DNA of 64,000 nucleotides, from positions 124,001-188,000 of the forward strand of contig VDMD01000042.1 in assembly GCA_007026445.1 (NCBI GenBank), given 5' to 3'. This document shows, one piece after another, positions 32,790-42,276 of the stretch. The stretch comes from Schizophyllum amplum. Lineage: Eukaryota > Basidiomycota > Agaricomycetes > Agaricales > Schizophyllaceae. The notes below the pieces were generated by a model. It was not told where the DNA came from and searched no databases. It saw nothing but the letters and a program-made list of their open reading frames with translations. The number at the start of each line of letters is the position of its first letter. The stretch's first letter is position 1. The translations under genes and the position numbers were made by a program.

Positions 32790-33430
32790 CCCAGTTGTGC
32801 TCCTTCGACGCGGCTGTGCTTTTCTCCTTCCGATGTGTTGTGCTCCTTCCGATGTATTGTGCCCATTCCGATGCGATTGGGTCCTTCCAACGCGCTGTGC
32901 TCCTTCCGATGTATTGTGCCCATTCCGATGTGTTGTGCTCCTTCCGACGCGCTACGGACCGGCGCCAGTTCCGATGCGCCTGTGCTCCTTCCCGACGCGA
33001 TGTGGCCCTTCGACGCGCTGTGGCCCTTCGACACGATGTGGCCCTTCGACGCGATGCGGCCCTTCGACGCGATGCGGCCCTTCGATGCGCTGTGCTCCTT
33101 CCGACGCCATTGGGTCCTTCCGACGCGCTGTGCTCCTTCGACGTGCTGTGCTTCTTCGCCTTCGCCTCTCATCTGACGTTCTCGCCTTCCTCGACGCCCT
33201 TGCCTCTCCGAATCGGCTTCCTGAACACCTTCACCGTCTTCCTTTATCGACGCCTTCACCGTCTTCCTTTATCGACGCCTTCACCGTTCTCGACGCCTTC
33301 ACCGTTCTCGACGCCTTCACCTTCCTCGACGGCTTCGCCTTCCTCAACTTTTCCACCTTCGCCCTTCAGCTGGCGCTCGAGCGCGTGCACGAAACGGCCG
33401 TCCTCGACAGGCCGCCACGGCGACTGTCGT
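32790..33430. repeat. Mosaic of short tandem repeats
   Basis: Successive blocks: TGTGCTCCTTCCGACGCGC and GTATTGTGCCCATTCCGA (32.80-32.97 kb), TGTGGCCCTTCGACGCGA (33.0-33.1 kb), then CTTCACCGTCTTCCTTTATC and CGACGCCTTCACCGTTCT (33.22-33.32 kb). Open frames here have no recognisable protein content. Confidence 0.75.
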
Positions 33431-33484
33431 GACTCGTGAACCACACGGATGCACCATTCACCGCTCTCGCGCTGCAGATCCGGC

Positions 33485-34135
33485 GTAGCGCTGTAGAAGA
33501 CGATGTCGCGCTGCCGAGGCCGGTGTCGCGCTGCCGAGGCCAGTGTCGCGCTGCCGAGGCCAGTGTCGCGCGTGTGCACCGAGGGCTCACGCATTCGCTC
33601 GCGCGAAGTCATTATGGCCTTTGATGAGGAATACTGAGCTTATGAGCGAGGTCTTCGACTGAACTCTCCCGGCTTCGATGTCCTCCCGGGGCCTCCTATG
33701 TCCTCCCGGGGCCTCCTTCGATCTCGACTCTCCCCGGCCTCTTCGACTCTCGACCGCGTCGATTTGACTCTCGACCGCGTCGGTTTGACTCTCGACCGCG
33801 TCGGTTTGACTCCTCGACCGCGTCGGTTTGACTCTCGACCGCGTCGATTTGACTCCTCGACCGCGTCGGTTTGACTCTCGACCGCGTCGATTTGACTCCT
33901 CGACCGCGTCGATCTGACTCCTCGACCGGGGCTTCGACTCTTCGACCGGGGATTCGACCATGAGCGCGGCGTCAACTTCGACCGCGGGCGGCGGGCTTTG
34001 ACGACCACGGCCGGCGGCGGCTTCGACGACCACAGCCGGCGGCGGCTTCGACGACCACGGCCGGCGGCGGCTTCGACGACCACTGCCAGCGGCGGCTTCG
34101 ACGACCACTGCCAGCGGCGGCTTCAACTCGAGCCT
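33485..34135. repeat. Right-hand minisatellite tract (GTCGA type, mostly reverse orientation)
   Basis: A 20-bp unit (GTCGCGCTGCCGAGGCCAGT) occurs four times at 33485-33565. ~20-21-bp units TTGACTCTCGACCGCGTCGG follow at 33745-33925, then 27-bp units around GGCTTCGACGACCACGGCCG at 34010-34125. Composition mirrors the reverse complement of the left and middle GTCGA tracts. Confidence 0.85.
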
Positions 34136-34379
34136 AGCCGGCTTCGACGACCTCCCGGCTTCGACTGAACCTCAACCAGAGGAGCTTCAACTCCACCAGC
34201 AGCCTTCGGTGAAGACAAGGTCAACAACTTGCGAGGACGTGTACAAGCATAGGTGAAGACGATGAAGGCGAGCGCTTCGACCATAAGCGCCGGCTTCGAC
34301 CTACACGACGAGCGCTTCGACCTAGACGACGAGCGCCGAGTCGACAAAGAGGTCTGGCACGAGTGCATCCGAGAGGAAG

Positions 34380-34915
34380 CCATTCTTTCGTGAGTGCGCT
34401 AGTGCCACCACTGGCGTTCGGAGCGCGTGATTGCCTTGTTCACTTTTCGTTCTCCGTTGCGGGAGACCGACCTCCCGAATGCACCTCCAAGATGCCTACA
34501 GTACTGACTGACCGAACAATTGGGGCCCGGGAGCAACCAGTTCTCGGAAAGGGAGACGACGTTTGTGCTCTTCGTCGGCATGGCACAGCGGCGGCTGTGT
34601 CCATTGCTATTGTCTGTGTCTCGTATCTGCGCAGTTCGCCGTTCGAGTCCTCGCTGTTTTCAATGAAACTCATACTGTATGTAAAGATGCCTGAGAGAAG
34701 GATTCGAGACTTTCACTCGGTGTGGTTCGAACTCAGTGTAGATATGATGCGGTGCGACCAATCCTCGTCGCCCCTTTGTCCTCGACTCACACCGCAAACC
34801 TCACGTCGAAGCTGGCGCAGATCGCTCGCCGCTGGGTGAACAGCTACTGCCGCTGTTCTGACAAATACAAGCGACTGCTTGTAGAGAGTATCCTGACAGA
34901 ACTCGGTTGGGTACG
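34380..34915 (+). repeat. Upstream block of F-box copy B with decayed MYND last exon
   Basis: Inverted counterpart of 19583-20100. At 34469-34500 it still reads TDLPNAPP, the start of the last MYND exon (TDFPNAPP in the intact gene), then hits a stop. The block ends at the 5'-UTR intron donor (GGTTGGGTACGTG) that precedes F-box copy B. Confidence 0.72.
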
Positions 34916-34996
34916 TGCCAAATCAACTGAGAGACCTTTCAATTTCGAGCCAGCCGTTGACTTCGTTTCCTCAGCGTCTCTATTCCTTGATACGCG

Positions 34997-36588
34997 ATGG
35001 CAGATATCATCGCGTATCTAGCGTCTCCCGCGCGTCCACCCTCTCTCCGGGGTATCGAAGATCTACGGTGCGGTCGCACGCCCTCGACGTATGAGGCACG
35101 CCAATCGATCGAGGAGCGCTCGAAGCAGCTGCGGCTGGAGCAGGAGCGCATTGACGCTGAGAAGGAGCGCATTGACGCTGAAAAGGAGCGCATTGACGCT
35201 GAGCAGGAGCGCATTGACGCTGAGCAGGAGCGCCTCAATGCCGAGCTCGAACGCCTCAATGGCGAGCTCGAACGCCTCAATGGCGAGCTCGAACGCCTCA
35301 GTGCCGAGCTGCAGCGCCTCTTAACTCAGCGACAGGATATCGCTCGAGAGCTCGAAATCAACCAGGCGTTGCTCGCCCCGGTGCACCGGCTCTTCCCAGA
35401 GCTTCTCTCCGAGGTGTTCATGCACGCGGTCCAGGACTCTCCCATATGGACCCAGTTCGTCGTCTGCGTGCTCTGCAGTGTCTGCACGACCTGGCGCGCC
35501 GTCGCTCGAGACACCCCGTCACTTTGGACGTCCATCGACATGGACTACATCCTCGGCATGTTCGATCCCATGCTCCATCTCCAACTAGAACTCTCGCGTC
35601 AGCTCCCACTCATGTGCTCGGTTGTACACCGTCGCCGTACAGACGGCGCTCGTCGCGGCAGACTCTCTTCGAAGAACTTTCTGACGCGCACTTGTCCCGG
35701 TGGAGGAATAGTGATAGAAGACGAGGCCGCGCACTCGCGCGCTTGCGTCTCCGTAATCTGCCAACGCTCCGAGTCGCCGAGGTCAACATCGATGACTCTT
35801 GCGCTCTCGGTGCGCTGGGTTTCTTGGCGTCGGCGCCCGCTCTACGTGATTTGTGCATATGTATGGTCTACCAGTGCACAGACGATGAAGTCCTCTCCGG
35901 ATTTCCCGTTCCTTCCATGCCCAAGTTTCCTTGCCTGACGCGTCTATTACTGGCCATCAACAACGATTTCCCCGTCTCTGCATACTTCGCCGCCATCTCG
36001 CAGCTCGCACCGTCCTTACGCGATCTTGAAATGGTCGCTAACGAGGTTTCCGACTGGGAGGAGACGAAGCCGACCATCACCTGCGAGATGCCCGTCCTAC
36101 GCACCGTCGACCTGGAGCATTACACGCATAAATTCCTCACCTATATCACTGCGCCTGCGCTACAGGACGTCACGCTGCACGGGGACGCTCTTCATCTCGG
36201 CGAAGAGGATCCGACGGAGTCGCTGCTTGATCTACTGTCGAGATCGCGCCCGTCCTTGCGCTCATTCTGCCTGAATGACCCCATGAAAGGTAGCGCGGAC
36301 GCCCTTCTGAAATGCCTCGATCGCCTGGAAGGACTGCAGCGGCTGAGCATGGAAGACAATGAATACGGCGCAACGAAGTCCCCACGGATGGCGGCGGTGC
36401 TGCAGCGGCTCATATGCGATGAGAACAGACCCCCGATCGTGCCAGAACTCAGGTCGCTGTCTGTGCGGTGTCGGGGAGACGATTCGTCATGTCTGCGACC
36501 GGACGTAGCCGTTCCTTTGTCTCAAGTGAGGCTATCACGCAAGGAACCGCGCGTTTGCGCAGGACGCGCTGTAGTGGCACTGGAGTAG
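34997..36588 (+). pseudogene. F-box-like protein copy B, frameshifted
   Basis: Close paralogue of copy A. The N-terminal frame (34997 onward) encodes an even longer heptad coiled coil (QERIDAE, KERIDAE and ELERLNG units) and the F-box-like domain (LAPVHRLFPELLSEVF, SVCTTWRAVARDTPSLWTSI). At about 35610, after SRQLPL, the frame is lost. The family text moves to a second frame (FEELSDA), briefly to another (VEEIVIEDEAA near 35705) and back (ARLRLRNLPTL), then runs cleanly to the stop at 36588 with PRVCAGRAVVALE. At least three frame changes within ~130 bp, all matched to copy A, indicate a pseudogene or local sequence error. The 5'-UTR intron (34911-34974) is conserved with copy A. Confidence 0.8.
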
Positions 36589-36811
36589 TTTGACATCATC
36601 CTGGGGCTCTTGGTAGCGTTCTATGTTTGTACTGTCACTTAGCACTCGAAAATCATACCCATGATAGATCAGCGCGATTTAGCGGCGCGTCTCCCTTCAA
36701 ACTTCTCGGGTTCATAGCATTGTATATTTTGTAGCTGAGGGAGACAGAGCGAGGGCTGTCTGCTAGTCGACTGCCCCCTCAGCCGGAAGATAAAGAGAGA
36801 CTGTAACAATG

Positions 36812-38832
36812 TCAGCCCTTTCGACGGCATGTAGTGGAGACACGGAGGAGCTCACGTCTTGAGCCCGGCGTATACAACGTTACTCTTTCGAGGGTCTCCT
36901 CGTCAAAGGTGTCGTACGGAATAATGCGCACTATCCTTTTCCGCTCCTCCTCGCCCTCCATCCACTTGGCTGATAGATATATAGACGACGGACGGCCGTC
37001 ATATGACGCGTAGGTCTTCACCTCCTCGTGCTGCAAACGCGCGCCGAGAAAATTGACGCAGATCGCGTAATTCAAACCTAGCGGCGCTGATGCAGTAGTA
37101 TCTGGGTTCCTCCACATATTTGGCGCTCCCTTGACAATACTAGAACGATGAGTCCGCACGTAGTCGCACGCAATGAAGCTCATCAGATGTAGGTCGCGCT
37201 GGGTCGCCTTCACGCGCGATATATCTAAAGGGGAGTCAGTAATGGAGTAAAGGTGTGAGTTGCGGACTGACCGGCGCGTACGTGACATTCTCGGTGATGC
37301 GCAGTTATCCAGTGCACCCGCTGGCACCGCGTAGAGCAATAGTAGGCGCGGCGACATACGCATGAGCTCAAAGCGATATTGTATCTTCTCTTATTGCACT
37401 AGGAATTTCGGTAAGCTTCCGTTGGTGTATTCATCGGTTGAAAGCATAACTTACCTCTTCGTTGTGACAGTGCAATACGTCGATCTTCCAGGCCTCGCGA
37501 GAGGTACACAGGAGGGGAAACCGCGCCGCATACACCTCTGCGAGGGCGGCGGCATCAATCGTCACGGACGCCGCATCTCGCAGCGCTGGATCGCCTGCAT
37601 GCATCCGGTGGAAGACGAGCAGGACGCGGTAGTGCACCAGCCCACGAACGAGCGTCCGCATTATAAGTTGGAGGCGGCTAGCGAGATCATGGGACGCAGG
37701 GAGCGCTGAGAGCATGCGGAGGATGGGGCGTACGACACCGTCGGAGATGGACCAGATCAGCGTACGGCTGTCTTGCGTGACGCGCCAGAGATGGTCGAGG
37801 TACATGCAAGCAAAGACGGCGACTGCGTAGGCGGGGATGTCAAATTCCCGAGAGCGGCGGTCAATGAGGGAAACAATTTTGGTCACGATGCGACGTGGGC
37901 AGGTGCGCGGTCGCAGCGTTTTATCGTGGTCTATTGCCTCGTTGGCAATGGTGAGCGATGCGCGTTCCACTCGGTACTCCTCGGGGCGTGCCGCCCTCAG
38001 AACATCGAGGTGCCGGACCACGACTCGACATAGCCGCCTCGGATGCTTCCCAAACACCCGGTGCATCTCCTCCGCGAGCAATCTTCGGCCCACACCCCGA
38101 ACGAGGTCCTTATCTGCCGCCATGATCCCGTCGTTCAGGATCAGGTATACACGACTGGATGTCACGACGGTCAACACGGTAGTGTCCCGTTGTAGCGGAA
38201 GAAGTTGGCCCAGATGTCGACGATGTACTCGACAAAGCGCGGCATGCTGAAGAGACGAATAAGGGAGTAGTCATCGCGAGGCAGGAGGAGCATGGCGAAC
38301 ACCACTTGGACGAAGTTATCGGTCGGGTCCACCTGCTCGGAGGAGCGACGTTTCCGTTCTTCGGATGGAGGAATACGAGCCACCTGTATACGTTGGATGT
38401 CATGGCCTCCGCGTAGTCACGGGCTTCGACGAGCAAGTTGACATGGCTCTCGCGCTCTATGAAGATGCACAAGGATCGGTAATTGTCCAAGGCGAGAAAG
38501 ACGCGGTCAAGAGGATCTTCGTCTGAGGCCATGGGTTGGTGACCGTCATTTAGCGGAGGCTCGTCCTCTAAGACGGCAAAAGGGCGTTGCGTACGCCAAT
38601 GAAGTTCGATGCTCTGAGACAGAAGGACCCTCTCCGGCATGCTACTTGGATCGGAGATATCGACTCGAGAGAGTTTCCATAGAAGCCCCATGATTGATGA
38701 GAGGTCGTCGTGCGTATCGGAAGGCATGAGCGTAAATGCGGACTTGGGTGAATCCAACTTGTTCAGTTGATCATCGATCATGAACGACGCCACGGCGTCG
38801 TCTCGGCATCCGCCGCAAGAAATGAGGCGCAA
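36812..38832 (-). CDS. MYND zinc-finger protein (second copy)
   Basis: Minus strand. The N-terminal region (38832 downward) has PERVLLSQSIELHWRTQ and FLALDNYRSLCIFIERE. After an intron near 38395-38333 comes VDPTDNFVQVVFAMLLLP...ANFFRYNGTLP. The frame then changes at about 38178 to VTSSRVYLILNDG...ADKDLVRGVGRR, probably a 1-nt indel. The finger spans two exons: CHNEE at 37455, then 37398-37272 with CVCRRAYYCSTRCQRVHW and HHRECH, a full MYND ligand set. The C-terminal exon (37224-36812) carries DISRVKATQRDLHLMSFIACDYV and a conserved tail. It is divergent from F-box copy D (starts ~175 bp apart) and convergent with copy B. Role unknown; MYND folds bind short proline motifs. Confidence 0.75.
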
Positions 38833-39006
38833 GTGGCGTCACAGTCGCGGCTTGTTCCTCGACGGTTTTCTGTCGAAATCAAAGCGTGCAGCTGGTCGTT
38901 GGCATAGCGCAATTCAGAACCGGTGAGTCAGCTGAGAAATGACGATTATATAGTCGCTGAGCTCTCATCGTACTCCTTTGTGCCACAGCGCTCCGCACAA
39001 TTGTCA

Positions 39007-40464
39007 ATGACTTCTAATGCTAGCGACGCCTCTCTTGCGGACCAAGTCGCAAACGTCGCTGTTCTACAACACGGCCGCACCTCGTTGATTGATGCAGTAC
39101 TGCAGTCAATCCGGGAGCGCGCGCACGATCTTCTGCGATCCGAGGAACAGCTTATCGACGAACTTGAGGTAGACAGGGACATGGACCACAAGCTCGATTT
39201 CGGCAAGCTGGTACCCGCGCCTATATATAGGCTGCTCCCTGAGCTCCTCTCAGAGGTGTTCAAGCATGCCGTTCGGGATCTCGAGTACAACTGCCCGTGG
39301 ATTATATACGTGGTCCGCATCCTCTGCAACGTATGCGCTACATGGCGGAATGTCGCGCGGGCGACACCGTTTCTGTGGACGTCCATCGACCTGGAGTACT
39401 TCAAACATGGAGACAACCGCCTCCTTCCTCTGCAGTTGGATCTCTCGGGATGCCTGCCCCTAGAGGTATTCACGTCTGCTCGGCGAGGGAACTCGCCCGT
39501 CCCGTGTCTCACGCCATTCTTCGCCGAACTATCGGATAGCGACGCGGCTCACATAGGCTGCATAAGGATCGTCGACGACGGATTCTTCCTATCGCGACTG
39601 GCTGCTCGGCATCTCGACGGCCTCCGAGTCGCTGACATCCGCGTCGTCGATGAATACTTTCCCCACGCTCTCAACCTCTTGACCCACGCACCTGCCTTGC
39701 GCGACCTTTCCGTCACCCTCAATTATGATTGCAAGTTCTTCGACGTTTCCGAAGGCTTTCCTATCCCCCAGTTTCCCGTGTTTCCTTGTCTGACTCGCCT
39801 GTTCCTCTGCTTCTACACTCACTTCCCCATCTCCGCGTTCATCGAAACCCTATCGAAGTACGCGCCATCGCTGTGCGAGATCCGCACGGAGGCCAGCATC
39901 AACGCAGACTGGGAAGAGACGCGGCCGACCGCGATCTGTGACATGCCTGCCATGCGCACGGCGGTGCTCGATATGTACACGCACAAATTGCTTGTGTATA
40001 TTTCGGCGCCAGTGCTGGAGAGCGTGACCCTCTGGGTTGACAGGTTCTGTGACTCGGACCCCACGGATTCTCTCCTCGACCTCTTGACGCGATCGCGGCC
40101 GCCCTTGCGCACGTTCTCGCTCATGGATCCTTTACTAGGAAATGCGGACACGCTGGAGCGATGTCTCGAGAGAATGGATGGTTTACGCGAGCTAAGGGTG
40201 ACGCACATCGGATACGGGGAGACCAGTTCGCTGCGGTTGGCTGCGATGCTGAGGCGGCTCATATGCGAAGAGGACAAGGAGGCAGTCCTGCCAGAGCTGA
40301 GGGCGTTTTCGCTGGACTTCCGTGATGCTAACGCATCAGCGCTCAATTCGGAGGTCAAGCCGCTTGTGTCGTTGGTGAGGCGGTCGCGTCGGGTGCCGCG
40401 CGTATGTGTGGGGCGCGCTGTGGTGGCGTTGGAGGAGTTTCATTCGAATGTAGACATGTCGTAG
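39007..40464 (+). CDS. F-box-like protein (copy D, intact)
   Basis: A 485-aa frame from Met 39007 (TSNASDASLADQV). The in-frame Met at 38923 lies in leader sequence that matches the leader of copy C. A short coiled coil (SIRERAHDLLRSEEQLI) precedes the F-box-like domain (VPAPIYRLLPELLSEVF, ILCNVCATWRNVARATPFLWTSIDLE). About 330 residues of leucine-rich repeats-like text follow, ending VSLVRRSRRVPRVCVGRAVVALEEF. No frame breaks and no internal minisatellite. Compared with A and B, the coiled coil is much shorter. It shares a divergent promoter region with the MYND gene on its left. Confidence 0.87.
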   Translation: MTSNASDASLADQVANVAVLQHGRTSLIDAVLQSIRERAHDLLRSEEQLIDELEVDRDMDHKLDFGKLVPAPIYRLLPELLSEVFKHAVRDLEYNCPWIIYVVRILCNVCATWRNVARATPFLWTSIDLEYFKHGDNRLLPLQLDLSGCLPLEVFTSARRGNSPVPCLTPFFAELSDSDAAHIGCIRIVDDGFFLSRLAARHLDGLRVADIRVVDEYFPHALNLLTHAPALRDLSVTLNYDCKFFDVSEGFPIPQFPVFPCLTRLFLCFYTHFPISAFIETLSKYAPSLCEIRTEASINADWEETRPTAICDMPAMRTAVLDMYTHKLLVYISAPVLESVTLWVDRFCDSDPTDSLLDLLTRSRPPLRTFSLMDPLLGNADTLERCLERMDGLRELRVTHIGYGETSSLRLAAMLRRLICEEDKEAVLPELRAFSLDFRDANASALNSEVKPLVSLVRRSRRVPRVCVGRAVVALEEFHSNVDMS

Positions 40465-40646
40465 ACAAACAATGCTTTGTCGTGGGATGTCCAGTGGGTA
40501 TACGAGATAATACGGCCAGTCGCGAATCGTGCTCATAGAATGAACCTTCATCAAGTGATCGACTGAAGGCTACAATACGTAAGAACAATTCGTCGGCAAG
40601 CCGTCAGAAGTACTAACGAGAGTCGAAGAGCAAAAAGTAGATGAAT

Positions 40647-41696
40647 TTAAACGACAAAAGTACATTTCAGACCGCAATGGTCACTCCAGGGCTTTTGGAG
40701 AGATTCCTCGCCCGGACGAGGCACCTCGATATTACCTGGTCGGAGAACCTCCATTGTCTCCATCAGAGGGGCGTCCACTCCCTCCGCTGAGAAAATACTT
40801 TTCACTCTGGGTCCAACGCTCATCATGAAAACATCGTCCAGCCCACCCTCCCCCAAGCCGACGCAACAAATTCCTCCTCCCGCTTGGTAGCTGCCGTCGC
40901 CTCCCTTCTCCTTGCAGCCATACAGCGCGACCTCCTCTGCGCTGCCATACAGCATGGCCCACGCGTCGACCAGCGCGTTCCTGTTGACCATTTTGCTGTC
41001 CTCGCGGTCCATGGCGTTATAGTCGCCCGCAATGATGCCGCCCCCGAGCCCGGGCTGGCGCATAGCAATGGACAGGATTCTTCGCTGCTTTTCGCGGTAA
41101 GGCAGCCTCTGGCTGTTCTCCATGGAGTCGAGATGGACGTTGATGAGGCGGATGACGGGGCCAAGGGTGGTCGGGGTTGGCCTATAGACGTCGACGCAGA
41201 TTGCGGTACATCCGTGTTCGCTCGGGAGCACCACGCGAGTGACGTCCCTGATTTTGAGGACGGATGATGGTTCTGAATCCGCGCCCGGGAGGGAGAAGCG
41301 CGCGCGCGAGAGCAGCGTCATGGCCGAAAATGGCACGCCCTCGAAGTCCGCGTCATCGTCGGCGCCGCAGACAGAAAAGGTGGTGCGCACTCTCGCGTCG
41401 TTCAGGAGGGCGGCGCGTGTGTCGCGCGTAACTTCTTGGAGGAAGACGATGTCGGGCGGGGCGAGTAGTATGTGATTGAGGATGCGGCTGGCACGTGCGG
41501 CAGGCTGCGAGGTAAAGGCGTCCACGTTCCAGGAGATGAGGGAGAGGCGCTGTCGCTGCGTAGATAGGGGTTTCGGGAGGCCAACGTCTGATTCAGGTGG
41601 GAGAGAAAATCGTGGAGGCAGAGAAGTAGCGTGTGCCCAGCGCCGGGTCGAGCTGTTGAAGGCGGAAAGAGCACGATGGAGGGCAGTGATGGTCAT
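40647..41696 (-). CDS. TDP2-like endonuclease/exonuclease/phosphatase (EEP-a)
   Basis: Intronless, 349 aa. It has the metal-dependent EEP-fold motifs in order: LISWNVDAF, IVFLQEV, RLINVHLDS, IIAGDYNAMD and WSDHCGL. These carry the expected catalytic Asn, Glu, Asp/Asn and Asp-His. The WN-x-D and LQEV forms resemble TDP2 (5'-tyrosyl-DNA phosphodiesterase), which removes trapped topoisomerase II from DNA ends, but other EEP phosphodiesterases share them. It lies head-to-head with its paralogue EEP-b, with starts 580 bp apart. The N-terminus (MTITALHRALSAFNSSTRRW) is conserved between the two and fixes both start codons. Substrate unproven. Confidence 0.85.
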   Translation of the reverse strand: MTITALHRALSAFNSSTRRWAHATSLPPRFSLPPESDVGLPKPLSTQRQRLSLISWNVDAFTSQPAARASRILNHILLAPPDIVFLQEVTRDTRAALLNDARVRTTFSVCGADDDADFEGVPFSAMTLLSRARFSLPGADSEPSSVLKIRDVTRVVLPSEHGCTAICVDVYRPTPTTLGPVIRLINVHLDSMENSQRLPYREKQRRILSIAMRQPGLGGGIIAGDYNAMDREDSKMVNRNALVDAWAMLYGSAEEVALYGCKEKGGDGSYQAGGGICCVGLGEGGLDDVFMMSVGPRVKSIFSAEGVDAPLMETMEVLRPGNIEVPRPGEESLQKPWSDHCGLKCTFVV

Positions 41697-42276
41697 GGTG
41701 GGATGTTGGAAGGATGGTTTGAATAGGGGTTAGTCTCGTGATTCATCCTCAAATAGTAGTAAACCAGAGTCTGGAACGCTGTAGCTCGGAGTTGAAAATT
41801 TGATTTTGGCAAGTCATTGTCTTGCGCGCCCCTATGAGCAAGTTGACTTCCGCATGAGCATGGGCTAAGGGCTTGTATGAACCCGCGCGTCAGATCTCGA
41901 GTGTCTGGTTTCCATTGTTTTGTCGCAGACATTCCAGTACTAGTAAAATGGGCGCGTGCATCGAGGCTGAAAGGAATGAAAGGGAGTTGAGGAGAACAGG
42001 CAGCGCGCATAATGGACTCGGAAGCGATCGATCAATCACGACGCACGTCGTCGGTGCCGCGGTCGCGTGACTTAGCATCCGCTTCAGACTTTAAGTTTAA
42101 CGATCACGGCAGGATCACGGAGTCAGTGAGCTACTGCTCCAAGCATGTCCACTGCATACACTGATTAAATTGTCAGCCCAACCTCCCAACGCCCAGCCGT
42201 GCGGACAGAGGACAACTCATTCAAACGTCTGACTTACGAACACTCGACGTTTGAGCCTCCCTCGCAGCACCGCACT

